This document shows, one piece after another, positions 1 through 13,010 of a stretch of 64,000 nt of DNA (its first letter is position 1; every line of letters begins with the position of its first letter). The position numbers were made by a program, and so were the translations under genes. The notes under the pieces were generated by a model. The model saw nothing but the letters and a program-made list of their open reading frames with translations. It did not search any database and was not told where the DNA came from. Source of the stretch: Schistosoma haematobium (taxonomy: Eukaryota > Platyhelminthes > Trematoda > Strigeidida > Schistosomatidae); NCBI RefSeq assembly GCF_000699445.3, contig NC_067197.1, forward strand, positions 24,039,809 to 24,103,808. Reading direction: 5' to 3'.

Positions 1-928
1 TATAAACTTGTCTCTATCTTTGATCGCATACATATTCGCCTCTCTGCTTCAAATTCGCTCGATGTGCTTATAGCTTTGTGATCTACACTATCCGCTAACA
101 AACTTTATTCGCCGCTTCTCATTGCCTTCTGATTTTAAACACCATTGATGTTTATGTAATAACGGTTACAAGGGGGATAGATTAACGAAGCAAAGCCATT
201 ACAATAACACATGTAAATCACCTAATTAAAATCCACTGTTTTACACTTCTAACTTGAGTCGATTCACGATTATCACAGATGATATCTGTTTACTGTTATT
301 TATTTGGTCAAATTTAAATATTCAAAGCTTTGCAGTATATTAAATATTTTGAAGCTTTAAGTGTGGGCCTTAACCTAGTTGGTATCATTTAACATAACAA
401 ATATTCACTTTTAGAGGAACTGATTCTACTCCCTGTAATTAATTAATATTATTATTTGTTACTAAATGTAGTCACACATTCAGTTTTTTTAGGGAAGAAT
501 ATACTAGCAACTTAATTTATCTCTATTTTATATAATTGTATGACAATTAATGTATGTTTTGTCGCTGATTAAACAAACTTAAATCGTGGTAAAGACTACT
601 TACTGGAAGTTGATTTATTTATTTAATTGAATTAGTAATAAAAAAGGACTTAGTCTGCTTTAAAAGTAACACTTCTGAGTAAATCATTTTGATTCTCATT
701 TGATATTTACTGTGTTAACTAATGCTTCAATGCGTATTTCTATCGTTTCAACAGAATAAGAAAAATTTTGTCTAAATAAACATCAAAGAAATGTTTGTTG
801 GCCGTGTGAGAACTTTTCAAAAAGGAGAGTACACTCTCTCCACCCTTAAACGTACCAGGGCATTCAAGTACATTAGATTAATCAAAAGTATAAACTGACA
901 AATTCTTATATGAATAAAATGTATTCTA
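1..928. other. AT-rich DNA, no gene seen
   Basis: No open frame with recognisable protein similarity, no tRNA-like promoter boxes and no repeat shared with the rest of the window was seen here. It reads as ordinary AT-rich intergenic or intronic DNA. Confidence 0.6.
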
Positions 929-941
929 TAATGAGGTTTTT

Positions 942-1375
942 TTATTGAGATCATGAACCGATTGATGTTAGACCACTTTTGAGAACCTAGAAGCGCTGGA
1001 CGGCCGTTTCGTCCTATCGTGGGACTTTTTAGCAGTCCGCATCCATGATCCCGCTTGCGGGATCCATGTCGGGTAGAGACAGGTATCTACCTCAGTACAA
1101 CGGAAGGTGGTCGCGCAATTTCGTGGATTGGTTGATGTTAGACACTATCACCATTGGATGCCGGCTCAGTGGTCCAGTTGGTTAAGCGTTTGCGCGCGAG
1201 ATCGAAGGCCCTGGGTTTGAATTCCGCGAGCGGGATCGTGGATGCGCACTGCTGAGGAGTCCCACAATAGGACTAAACGGCCGTTCAGTGATTCTAGGTT
1301 TTCAATGGTGGTCCAACATCAATCGGTTCATGATCTCAATCAAAAAGTTAATAATCTCCACAACCCCTATACTAG
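942..1375 (+). mobile_element. Family-B SINE, fold-back copy with target-site duplication
   Basis: Composite insertion. The left part (about 946-1065) is the reverse complement of the SINE 3' half, including a ribozyme in antisense. It is followed by a sense copy: a 5' domain (about 1066-1155), tRNA-like A box (GGCTCAGTGG, about 1163-1172), B box (GGGTTTGAATTCC, 1213-1225), a hammerhead motif (1246-1291) and a 3' tail. The whole unit is bounded by a 13-bp direct repeat, TAATGAGGTTTTT, at 929-941 and 1376-1388, so both arms entered together. The antisense ribozyme has a ruined core (CTAAAAA). A short open frame across the right half is spurious. Confidence 0.8.
1246..1291 (+). ncRNA. Hammerhead ribozyme motif (family B), one core change
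   Basis: Stem I GCACTG pairs with the CAGTG that follows the cleavage triplet. The core CTGAGGA fits the hammerhead consensus CUGANGA. Stem II GTCC/GGAC is perfect. The GAAA strand has become TAAA (conserved G12 changed), and the cleavage triplet is GTT rather than GTC, which is still a permitted NUH site. The G12 change predicts poor or no activity. Confidence 0.7.
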
Positions 1376-1388
1376 TAATGAGGTTTTT

Positions 1389-2984
1389 ATTCATTTATTG
1401 CTTAATCATGTCCAATTTTGTATATCTGAACTCTAAGTTATTCATCAAATATTTATGATATGAGCTTTGATAAAATAATCTATACTTGTTAATATGACAA
1501 TATTTGTCAAATGGTAATGCTTAAATCATTTTATTGATTTTTTCACATATTACTAACCTAATTATTGATGTTTATTTGGATTGAAATTTCCAAAAGAATT
1601 TAATTAAGTCCTTAATCGATTTATGGCTTATATTGAAAAACAAGAAAGATTTGAGATTATAATATTTTTGCTCTTAAATCATTAATTATTGAAACATTAT
1701 TAATCTAATCCATTTATTAATTAAAACTGATTATTTAAGTGAATTTTATAGTTTGTCTCCATGAGTTTTTTTTAATACTGAAATAATTTTATTAGTGTAT
1801 TTGCCATCAATTATGTCAGTTTGTATTTTCAAGTTTAATATAAATCTCTACATTTATGTAGTTCATATAAGTAACTCTATTGATGTTTAATAGAAGAAAA
1901 TATTGGGGGGGGGTGATTTTATGTTCAAATAGATAAATCTTGTTTAATATTTAGTTCTATACAAATATGAATATCACCCTGTTTATATATAATAAATAAA
2001 ATTGTTGTATTCAACGAGCACACATAGATAGTTACAATTATAATTTACAAAATATTGTCAATTTATAGTAACAGGTTAAAATAAAAATTAAATCGAATTT
2101 ATCAGTTATTAATCAATCGTTTCATTTATGAAACCAATGTACTAACTAACAACAGTAGATTGAACACATCATAATAAAACAAAAATTCATTCACTTACTG
2201 AATCATATCATTATCAATTTCCTAATAGTCATTTGCGTTAAGTTTTTTTAATATCACTAATGAACAATGAAAAATTACAAACATTTTATGATTTTTTTCG
2301 TTGTTGTTGAAATTTTAATTGTTTATTCAACTGATATTATATAGTTGGCAAAAAAATTATTATCATATATCATAGAATATTGAATAATAAAACTTGAAAT
2401 ATTTTATGCCAAACTTCAAAAAATTGTTCATATCATTTCATTTGTAAAACTAATAGAAATCTGATAAACTTATCTTTTTATTTATACTTACTTACTTAAA
2501 CAACAAACATACGGTCATATTGGTTGTCATGTGACACTTCTAACCTTTGTTTAATTTTGTCATCTGATGGATAACTCATTGTCATATTCATTTGAACAAT
2601 ATTTCAGCAAACCACATGTTGGTTTCCTTAGTTAATTCACTAGTGAGTGAGCGTTTACTGACTTTTGGAATTCTTTTTTTACTTGTCCAGAGCTTTATTT
2701 TCTTCATTATTTTAGTTAAACAATATGAAATAGGATTTGTTTCATAACATTTAAAAAATAACACGTAGATCCTTAAAAGGTCATGTAGATGTAACAACAC
2801 TTTACCGTGTATATTTTAACTGAAATCTAAATCTAATACTTATCAGTTTGCCGTTTTTATTCAGTCTAATTCTTTCAAGTCAATACACTAAATATTTCAA
2901 TAGTCACTTTTGAAGTATTTTCACTAATGAAAGTTAAAAATTAAAAAAAGTCATTTGAAAATGAAAAAAACAAACGTCATTTGT
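1389..2984. other. AT-rich DNA, no gene seen
   Basis: Long AT-rich stretch with homopolymer runs. The only open frames are short and of biased AT-rich composition, without recognisable domains. Confidence 0.6.
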
Positions 2985-3150
2985 AGATATCATTATCAAA
3001 GTTTGATTTGATAATTTCAAATGAATTGAGCATTAGGTAGATTGTTATAAATAAATATGATATATTTGTAATATCCCAATGAGTAGAAAAATTAGATTTT
3101 CTGACGTTTCGTGGCTTAATGTAAGTCACTTCTTCAGATAATAAATAACC
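2985..3150 (-). mobile_element. Repeat with hammerhead-like 3' motif (type C)
   Basis: On the minus strand it reads CTGAAGA (from 3137), a hairpin with loop around TTACATT, then GCCACGAAACGTC (about 3118-3104). The same sequence recurs at 16341-16435 and as an inverted pair at 58430-58690. The motif resembles the hammerhead-like sequence found at the ends of Penelope-like elements. There is one extra A between the core and stem II, so it is hammerhead-like and not a clean match. The repeat continues through a shared AT-rich segment to about 2985. Confidence 0.55.
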
Positions 3151-6100
3151 AAATTAAAATTAATCCAAGTTTAAGTAGTACAACATCATTTGTGTTCATA
3201 TAGTTTTTTCCGTCAGATCATTATAATTATTGATAATTTTGTCTAGTTGTCAAGAGAACAAATTAATATGATTAATCGTTAATTATGAGTTTTCATTGAG
3301 TATGTGATATGATGAATTATGAAAAATTCTATTCTGATTGATTATCAACAAAACTAGTTCCTATTTAAGAAAATCTCATTTTTATAAATCTTTTCATTTA
3401 GCATTTTATTTATTAAATTAATCTGTAAAAGAATATAAACAAAGTTACATATTTCTCATTTGTAATGCCTCCGATTTACATTAAGTTTCGGTTCAAGAAA
3501 TTGGGAAAATATATTTTAGAAATTCCAAAAACAAAATTGTTTTGACTAAGTGATTGTATTTTTTGATGTTAATCAATTTTGACTTTACCCATCAAGCGTA
3601 ATAAGATGTCTGAATATCACAAATTATTAAGAGGTGATTTCGTTTTCTATGTATATCCCTGTTTAAAAAAGAAGATGAATAATACCAAAAAACGTTTAAT
3701 ATAATTAAAATAAGATGTTTGTTAAATCTGTCGAGTTTAAGGTTAATTTTCCTAAAAGACACTGATATTAGGGGAAAATATTGAAATGTTAAAGGGTAGG
3801 GTTCAATGGTTTTTATTGCATTATCCTAAATGGATATCAGTAACAGTATAGGAAAATCAATTGAAAATGTTACAGAGTAACTAGAATTAGAAATTCAAAC
3901 AGAGCGGAAACGATAGTATTAGCTTTTTCTTTAAATACATACAAGTTAATATGTTTTGTTACTTTGATACATTGAAATAGTTTCGAATTTTAAAAAAATA
4001 AGAATTGTTTACCAGTTAAAATCAAGTTGTTTTAAATGTGAATGAAGTTAAACATTAAATTTTTAACAAGATATTTTCCTTATAAATACCTGAAATGATA
4101 TTTGTAGAATATTTAGGATAAACCATAGAACTTGCTAAAGAAAACCACATTCTAGTTGAAATCATTAGATTTTACCCAGAATTAGTTGAAAAATACAAAA
4201 TAATGAAAAACTGGGTTACCTAGTTATGATACTGTTCGCTTCTGTTACTAAAAGAAGTTAAAGATTAACCATTTTAACTCACTTTAAATACAAAGGTTAA
4301 GTTCAATCCTTTTGATTGATGCTGGTTTCGAGAATTCTAGCAAAGTATGGTAAATAGTAAATGAAAAGAATCCATGAAACGAACAAATTCATTTGATTTT
4401 GATACGGTATTTTTTCTTTATCAATCTGATGTTAAGCTAACGGCAGTTGTGTAGTGGAAAAATAACGCTTTATTTATTTTGTGAAATATAAATCAAAATA
4501 ATTTCGAGCCATGAAAGCAAAGTATTCGAAGAATTACGTTTTGGAACGTATTGATTATTATTTATGACGTGGTCACATTACAATAATTTAACAGTTCGAA
4601 ATTCCGATGTATATACTTTATAAAAACCTAAATTTATATCGAATATCTAATACTGATAATTTATTATTTGATTATATTTTGCTTGAAAAAGCTTGAACCA
4701 GATTGCCACGCGAAACGTTGGATTTACTTCAAATTCTTTCGCTGAGATTTTACAAATACACTCTTCCTCTTTAATGACTGACATGAACCCGGCGCCCAAA
4801 TATTGTAAAACTATTCGTTCAAATTTAAACGAAAGTTCTTATATATCTAAATTTTATAATTTACAAGTCACTGTTTTTAAATTTTATTAAATGTTCACAA
4901 GATTATCAAAAATAATGACAACTGATAGACTTCAATTTCAAGTCTTATTGAACTATTTAATACTCCATAAGTACAGTAAAATAAAGTTCAGGCATATGAC
5001 AACCCACTAAGAGATATTATCTGCCAGTTATAATGCATATATCGTGGAAATAATACTGACTTAATATAAGTGTACATGCTGCTATTCCCAATTACAGTAT
5101 TGATTTTGAATTAGTTATTTTTTACTGTCGTTAAATCCTTTAACTTAGATGATTTAGTTGTGAAGTTTTTATTCTTACCTCTAAACAACGATAACAGCAC
5201 CTACATCATGTTTCCTACTTATTCCATAAGTCTTAAATTAGTTCGTTCTGCTGATTTTGTTTGTAGTGGGTTGTTGTCTTCAATTATCCGTGCATTCAAG
5301 TTAACCGTTTTGTACAATCGGTCTCTAATTATGTAATTATAATTCTTTTTTTCTGACTTACGTCTACAGAAGAATTAACTGTTTCACACTAATTTTTAGA
5401 CTGTACAAAATATCCTTTCGCGTTCTAATTAAAAATGAGGATTTTTGTAAAAATTGGAATTTATTAACGGTGTAATTAAACAGAATAAAATAAACTAGGG
5501 TTTTGAGCTTCTATGCTTCAACTATTAATTATTAGTCAATACTGTGTAGTGTTAATTTCTATATGAACGATATCTGTTATACAAGTAAAACTACTTACTT
5601 ATGTTTACGCCAGTGTAATTAAAACTTTTGTAAATAATACAATTTTTATAGCTGATAAGTCTTTTAAATGAACGCTTGAATCGGTTTCCTAAGCTCTTCT
5701 TATAACCACAGGCGAAATCTACACAACAATTTGAACACAAAAGAAAAGGCATAAAGTGTGAAAAGAATGCTTTACTACAAGGTTAGTTGATGTACAGAAA
5801 ATCTAGAGTATGCATGTTATTTCAAATGGCTTTTCGCTTCTAGAAGTAGCTGGGACGAATCCAAACATAGTAGCAAGATATGTAATCATCCAATCAGAGA
5901 TGTGACACTTCTGAAAGACTCCTATTCAATGCTGACTGCATAAAATGTTTCCCAGAGTTTTCAACTCCTATTTGGACTTTTCTTAAGGAATTATTTGGAG
6001 CCGTGCAACGCTTTTCTTCTTTCGCAAATATGACTTCATCTTTGGGTCTGCTTATCTTATTAGTAACAAGAAAATACAGCAAATATATTTGGTGAATTTG

Positions 6101-6151
6101 TGATAATCTGTAACGTCAATCTTTTTGACATTAAAGTAAATTATTAGATAC
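3151..6151. other. AT-rich DNA, no gene seen
   Basis: No supported gene. A string near 4700 (GCCACGCGAAACGTTGG) recalls the strand following stem II of type C hammerhead-like repeats, but the partner half is not convincing. Confidence 0.55.
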
Positions 6152-6522
6152 ATTATTATTATTAGTAGGAATGGCTTTATCCAATATTGTATTTTTGATA
6201 CAATATGGAATTATCAGCACAAAGTATTTCCTTTTCTTATTTCTTGATCGATCCTGACGATAAATATTGAGCGATCGCAAGTCAGATGTTAGCAGTTCAG
6301 GAAACGACATTTGAATAAAGTTAATTCTTTTCAATGCACATTTTCAGCAACCACGATGTCTCTGATTGTACTTTCTTGTAATTTTTACAGCAAAAGGTCG
6401 TAAACTTTTCTCAAACTCACCTGAATAGGTTATGCAACTATTAAATATATGATGCGTTAAAACAGACATGTTGAAATACCTAGACGGCAGGAACAGGTAG
6501 CCCAAGTATTTGAGCAGGCCAC
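6152..6522 (-). mobile_element. Repeat X, (TAA)n-tailed, copy 1
   Basis: About 370 bp shared with 9811-10208. On the minus strand both copies start at nearly the same point (a segment reading GGCCTGCT near the right edge) and end in a short TAA-type tail (6151-6164 on the plus strand). That suggests a 3' fragment of a retroelement, or a short element with defined ends. Translation on the minus strand gives a basic stretch related to the one in copy 2, here broken into two frames (around 6131-6334 and 6344-6535). I do not recognise the parent element. Confidence 0.6.
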
Positions 6523-9127
6523 CAATTAAAATCATTGTATTGTAAGATTTGAATATTTATTCAATTTGATAACAATTTCAATAATGTACAGATTCATCTA
6601 AGATATTTTGATCTTTTTTTAAAAAGATTTATTTATTCTGTTCACTGATTAAGAAAATGTTCCAAATTATCAATGGTATTTCATATTAATATTACGGAAT
6701 CGTAAAAATACCATATCAGCTCTATCTGGATGAATTTCATCAGCTGATGTGTTTATCTCATTTCTTAATTTGATTGACAAAACCCAGCAATTAATTAGCT
6801 TATTACTCTCGAAATAACTTTTCATCTCTATGGGTAATTCAACCTTGAAGTAAACATTCAATTATATTGACACCTTTTGTTGTTTGTTCAAGAACTAAAA
6901 TTTGTAGAGTGGTAAAAGTTTCACTACATATGTGGTATGACATGATTATTGTAAAAAGTCTATACTTGACCTTTTACAAAAATTGTAAAATGTTAGATAA
7001 ATACAATAACAATGCTATCAATCACTCAACTATGCTAAATAATAGACCATAGTAAAGATTTCCACAGAAGTTTGTCGGCTTGTAATGAATAATGAGCAGT
7101 TACTTGAAAATAAACGTTAACCAGTAGAATTATTTGTTATTATCTACCAATAAAAAGGAACACAAAACAAAAAGAAACAAGAAAACAACGGAAATTGTCA
7201 AAACAGATTGACATAATTTAAATAAGAGTAGGTTGGCATAACTGACAAATTGCATAATGATTAGAAAAGAACAATATGTTTACGTTCTAACTTGGTTGAC
7301 GAAATATGACTTGGAATAAATGACTAGAGAAATAGGACACTGATCAGTACTCAGTGGCCAATCAATTGTAAAATATCTCAGTCCTACGCCAAGTGGTTTG
7401 TATCCCAAGTAGTTCATTTGTAACATTCGAGACCATGCAACCGAGAGTTGTAGGTTCGAATTCCACTTAGAGAAACAATTCATGCAAGATTGTAGAAATC
7501 CCTTTTTGAAGAGTGTCAATTATCACGAAACCTAAGTCCAGAGATTTTATCGACTACATTTAACCATCTAACATCTCACCATAGTGCACATGATGTTTTT
7601 TTTCACTTAGATTAATATCCACATTACAACTTTACAGATAGAGTTCTATCAGTACTGAAGGACTAGACAAGCAGAAATATTGGTTACTACTGATTTCTCA
7701 ATCAATTGTAATATCTTGACCATCATGAAAATTTACAACAATACTGCAACATTTACAAAATAATCCAAAATTGCAATGTACAAAAACACACGTGATTATC
7801 GAAATAACTGGAAGAAAACAGTGAGTGGTGTAGTACGGATCTGAAATTATAAAGGTATTTATCTATCAATATGATTATTTGTATGTCGATAGATATATAG
7901 ATAGAAACAAAGAACATTGACCGCATCATTTTATTTCATAATAGCCTATAGGCATATATATATAATTTCTTTAGTTAGATTTTTCATTGGATGAATGAAA
8001 GCTTACTATGACTTGTTTTATTTTCCTTTGTGAATAATAACTGAAATAAGTTTATGTTAGTGGGATGATTTTTTTTTATTGTTTGTCTTAATTATAGGTC
8101 ATACCACTTTTTTTTAAAATTAATTTTGGTTAGTAATTGTTTCTGGAAGAAAATTAATTTGTTTCTTTCAACTGTTAGAATTCGTAAAACTATCCATTGT
8201 GATCATTGATTAATTATCGTTTAATTATCAAGTTTTAAGTTCAGTATTTCAACTAATAGATAAGACGGATCATTTTGAATTGTAAATGAAGGATAATAAA
8301 TCTTGATATCCAGACTGGTTATAACATAGGATAATGAAATGTTTAGGCTAAACGTTTTGTTTTAAAATAGATAAGTTTGGTGAATAACTATTCCATGATT
8401 GTAGTTTATATAGGTAGGAATTTCTAGTCCTAAATTACAATCAACATAATGGTAGAGTCGTATTCTTTGAGGTATTTCATAGATAACGGAAGGGAACTAT
8501 TTGCATATGTATCAATCATTCCTTTTAAATCTTGTGGCTGGTTTGTAGAACTGATTCGAAATTAGAGTTTCTTAACTTTCTTATTGAAATGGCTTACAAC
8601 TATCAATTTGGTTTTAGCAAAAAACGTTCATATTTCTCATCTCGTCACCGTCAAATAAAGATTAAGTGTATGGTTTTTTTTACCAAAGCTTTAAAGGCAA
8701 CTTTGTAAAAACATTTCTAGAGAAATAAGTAATGAATGTTTTACATCTCTAACCACACAAGTATCCGTGATTGCAAACGAATCAACGATGAAGGAAGTAT
8801 GTAGTGTAATATCCTATTTTTTTTATCCTTACCATTACAGTTGGCTGTGTAACATGAGTTTCAGAACGTCCTATTTTCCAACTAGAAAACACATATATAA
8901 TAGAAAGAAGTTCACAAAATCGGAGCTAGATTTCTAATAGAACCCTTAGCTTATTCTCAAGAAAATACTTGTCAAGAATCTGATATTTTCATTTGTCAAT
9001 AGTGCGTCATATGGTCAACGTAGACGTATCAAGATTTATCATAGTGTTTGTCAATAAAAAGATTATGATAAATTCATTCCAATAAAGTCCAGATTAGTGA
9101 GGTTAAGTGAATTTCACACAATCTGTG
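6523..9127. other. AT-rich DNA, one weak tRNA-like trace
   Basis: No gene recognised. Around 7405-7470 there is a B-box-like string (GTAGGTTCGAATTCC) after a poor A-box-like segment, possibly an old tRNA-derived SINE. It is too eroded to call separately. Confidence 0.5.
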
Positions 9128-9250
9128 AAGTGATAGCTCAATATTTAGGATGTTCAACTTCCGACTTCTAAAACACAGATTTGAGTCCCGCTTCATCTAT
9201 TATGGTCTGGACAACTGCGTAGTCGTACCATTAACTCTGGTAGCCGAGAA
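9128..9250 (+). mobile_element. tRNA-like SINE remnant (type E), copy 1
   Basis: A-box-like TGATAGCTCA (9131-9140) and B-box-like GATTTGAGTCCCGC (9179-9192) sit at tRNA-like spacing. A similar arrangement recurs at 62462-62545 with shared intervening pattern. It lacks the hammerhead seen in family B and Smα, so it looks like a third tRNA-derived repeat. It is not a functional tRNA: no convincing acceptor stem or anticodon arm can be drawn. Confidence 0.4.
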
Positions 9251-9810
9251 ATTTGCATTGTAAAGAAGTTATTTATGTCTTTCACATTTTATTTGGATGC
9301 TTGTTTCCTCCAAAGTTTTTGTTTTCTTTGAACGTCTTAAACTAAATTTACTACTTATTTTCTCCTTCTTTTTAACTACTTAAAAGAATTTATTGATTAC
9401 CCCTATCTATACACCCCTTTAGCCCAAATAATTTTCTAATGATTACTTAATAGCTTTACAGTCAATATTATCCTTATTTTTTACTCATTTAAAAAATGTT
9501 AATTACTTTACTAAGAAACAATTATATTTCGTTTGGTTTAATTTTCATGTTATCTCTTTCTAGCGATTTTTATATGACCTATTTCCTATTGAAAATGCAA
9601 TCTGAAAGTGTACTTTTAAATTATTTTTCTTAACTTATTTATTGGCCTTTTTATAGATTTTATCTGGAAAAGTTACTCAATTTAAATTGAACATTCCACT
9701 TATATACGTCTTACGAAACTATGTCTGATATAGGTTGACATCCAAGGCTTATGATATCAGTGTAACATAGCAATTTCACCTGTCTAAATTCTTATTTCTT
9801 GATTTAACCC

Positions 9811-10208
9811 ATTACATTATTATTATTATTATTAGCTTTATTCAATATTATATTTTTGGCACAATATAGAATTCTCAGCGCAAATTATTTCAACAAGTTT
9901 CCGTTTCTTTCTTCTTGGTCGGTCCTGGCGATGAATATTGAGTGATCGCCAGTTAGATGTTAGAAGTCCAGTAAATGAACATCTGAATAATGTGCATTCT
10001 TTTCGTTGTATATTGCCAGCAACCACATTTTCTATTATTGAGTTTTTTGTAACTTTGACAACGAAAGGTTGTACACTTTTCAGAAATGCATTAGGATAGC
10101 TTATGCGATTAATAGACATAATGATATATTAAAACAAAAAGAATAGATAACTTTAACTAATGTCTAGATGGCAGGAACAGGTAGCCCAGATGCTCAAGCA
10201 GGCCGCCA
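9811..10208 (-). mobile_element. Repeat X, (TAA)n-tailed, copy 2
   Basis: Second and better copy of the repeat at 6152-6522. On the minus strand it carries an open frame of 93 codons (10119-9838) rich in Arg/Lys near its C-terminus (motif PRRKKRK), ending just before AATAAAGC and a run of TAA triplets (plus-strand 9811-9834). The polyadenylation-like signal plus triplet tail is typical of a LINE or SINE 3' end. The protein has no catalytic motif I can identify, and whether it was ever translated is unknown. Confidence 0.6.
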
Positions 10209-10879
10209 CTCGTTTCATAGGAGTTATACAAATTATTGATGAAGGCTATAAATGTGATTTATTGATACGTTCAATAGTTTTCTTATGTTGATTTGCTGAA
10301 AACATCTGCATTTAATAGAAAATCAGGATCATTATAAGACATTTTTTGTATTATATGTAGCTGTGGATAACATTCATTAACAAAGTGTCATATGTATTTT
10401 CTTATAAAACCATAGTTGTTAATGATATATTTTACCAAATCCTTTAAAAGTTACCAAACTCAGTATATCATGCTGAAATAATACAAATTTTCTCAGTATT
10501 ACTTTCTCTGAATTGGTCGGTTTTATTTGTATTTATCAAGAACAGTGAACTAATCCATAGGCCTTATATATATTTATTCATTTAAAAAGTTTACTAGGCT
10601 GATAAGATTCTGTTTATTCGAAAATGAGAGGAAGTTGCCAATATAAGGCTTTCCCACCAAAAAAAACAGTTATCATTCGGTTACGTGTAATTTCATTAAT
10701 ATGGTGAAAATTAGCTGCTGCAAACATAAAAAATTGATTTGTTTGACTTTTAACTAAAGGTTACCATTTTAACTAAGATTCAAATCAATAACGAATGATT
10801 GAGAATTATACTATACAACAAATTAACGAAAATACCTTCAGTTTAGTGAATTAACCAATCAGTTATATCTTGTTTATTA
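10209..10879. other. AT-rich DNA, no gene seen
   Basis: No repeat or coding signal recognised. Confidence 0.55.
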
Positions 10880-11292
10880 TCATGAGTCTATTTAAGCTAG
10901 ACCACCATGGGAAACTTGGAAGCACTGGACGGCCGTTTCTTCATAGTATGTGACTTCTCAACAATGTGCATCCACGATCCCTCTTGCGGGACTCGAACCC
11001 CAAACCTTCCGTCTCACTAGTGAACACTTAACCTCTAAACCAATGAACCGGCATCAAACGGTGTTAATGTCTAATTTCAACCGATCCACAATATTGCGCG
11101 ACCATCCATCGTTGTCTTCAATGAGTAACTGCCTCACAACAGATTCAGTTGAACTACACTGGTCACGGCTTCTCACTAGAACTCCAAGAGATACTTCCTA
11201 AAGCCAGTCACTAGTGAGTACATGATGATTATTATCAGAATGGAGGTTTGTATAAATTGTAGTAATTTAATAGTTGAATTCATGAGTCGATT
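10880..11292 (-). mobile_element. Family-B SINE, minus strand, with extra 3'-end piece
   Basis: Reading the minus strand: 5' domain (11228 down to about 11075), A-box region (near 11050), B box (reverse of GGGACTCGAACCCC, 10988-11001), hammerhead remnant (10972-10918) and 3' end to about 10880. The ribozyme core is TTGAGAA and stem II is broken, so it should be inactive. A separate minus-strand 3' tail lies at 11233-11292, so two insertions or a rearranged unit abut. This is one of the most complete 5' domains in the window. An open frame running antisense through it is an artefact. Confidence 0.75.
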
Positions 11293-12829
11293 GTTTACTT
11301 AATATTCCATATAAAAGTATAATTGATTGATCATTTAATACTTTCTAGGTTGCAATAATCCCTTAAATAATACCAATACCCGATTAACTAATTACATCTT
11401 CAAAACAGATCTGAATTAGAAGTTATTAAATAATCAAGATTGTTATAATCAAGAAATTTATCCTTTAGATTCATTAATGCATCAAATTCATTTATCTAAA
11501 ATCTCATCATTTCTATATAGTAATGGTCAATATAGCTATCATGAAAAAAATAATAAATTCTCAAGGTCAAACAAAGTATTAATATCGGAACATGAGGTGA
11601 TTTCATTACTATTATTATTGTTGTTGAATAGAATAATCAAATCTAAGAATAAATATTAAATTAATTAACATAAAAATGAGGTCATAATCGATTTATCGAA
11701 TTTATTGAATCTTACAACAAAAAAACACAATCAGTCTCATGAAGTTATGAAGAAGAAGAAGAAAAAAGAACGAAAAAATAAATCGATTTGGACTGGTTCA
11801 AAAATACGTTTAAAAACAAATGCATTAAAAATGATATTTAAAAGAGATGGTGATCTGTATAAGTATTTTTGGTGCAAATAACTTTAATTTCTTGAATGTA
11901 CTAAATGCTAATAGGAAGTTATGGATGACTGTACGAGTAACATTAGTTATAAGAGGAAACGAACGAGTATTGAAAGTGTTAAATTTTTGCAAATTATCAC
12001 CTTATATTAAAAATTTACTTTTGAGTATGAACGTTTTTAATAAACTATCTGTTTGTTTAGTTTTAAAATTATAAGGTCTAAGTATATCTGGATTGTAGTC
12101 AATCAATGAATCCAGGATGTGTTTTTTTTTCCTGTTTGTAAATCATTATCTGGATAAACCTGTTAAAAGTGATTGATCAATTGCAGTCCTGAAGATTGAT
12201 AAAGTTAAGTTACAAGTCTTTACGTGTGAAGACGTTATTTATAAAGACCAAAGTAAATTATCATAGTCACTACAAAAATAATCAATGGATGGATAGCTGG
12301 CAAAAGTAATTTACAAACTGGTTAGTTAAATCGTATGCTTTTTTCCCACCTGTCCTTCAGTAGTCTTAGCCAATATTCGTTGTTAATATCTGAAATGTCA
12401 GCTGATATTTGATTTTATTCATAGCGTAGAAATTTTGCGTAATGATGAATATATATGAAAACATCTTCATTACATAGAAATAAATTTTTATACACAATTA
12501 TAAAATGGATGGATCTTTAGAAACATACATCATTTTTACTCGTAAGTATAATTTTTAAATCTAAAACTCATATAGATTAAATGTATGAATAACTGTGATT
12601 ATGTAAACTGAGAGGGCCATAAATATCGAAGATTGAGTCACATATGTTTAATGATTCGTTATAATTCTTCTATAATACTTTGCTTAGTCGATGTGATTTT
12701 GGTTATATGAATTATTCAAACTGGATAACTTGGAAAGCTGATACATTTTATTTTAGAATTGTCTAACCGCCTACCTTTGTTTTCGATCTGGTTATGATTG
12801 TGTTAAAAATTATTTATTCCAGAATTGCC
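11293..12829. other. AT-rich DNA, no gene seen
   Basis: Includes a short GAA-rich run near 11750-11780. Open frames here are short and unremarkable. Confidence 0.55.
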
Positions 12830-13010
12830 GGAACAGCACTTAATGCTGCACACGTCTAACTTCCGTCAATATGCAATATTGTGCGAGGTCAGTGCTTGTC
12901 GCAATACTAAATTTCCTGGGTTCAGTTCCTAGAGAAGTCGTGATATAAAACTACTGAGAAATCCCACAAAAGAACGAAACAACTATTCAGTACTCCCTAG
13001 TTTACAGTAG
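12830..13010 (+). mobile_element. Eroded family-B SINE
   Basis: Old copy: B-box-like CTGGGTTCAGTTCC (about 12919-12932), then a degraded hammerhead (ACTACTGAGAAATCCC, later GAACGAAAC and ATTCAGTACTCC) at about 12950-13000. The core has G8 changed to A. Stem I (AGTAC-like partners) is only partly retained. Confidence 0.55.

Noticed and set aside
1163..1225. Possible true tRNA gene (A and B boxes with good spacing)
   Set aside because: No acceptor stem or anticodon loop; the same boxes recur at the head of each family-B SINE.
4683..4720. GCCACGCGAAACGTTGG as a further hammerhead
   Set aside because: Only the GAAA side is plausible; the CUGANGA side and stem pairing are missing.
10950..11201. 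Open frame through the SINE at 10880-11228
   Set aside because: Antisense to a tRNA-like and ribozyme-containing SINE; similar frames occur in other copies only because the repeat is shared.
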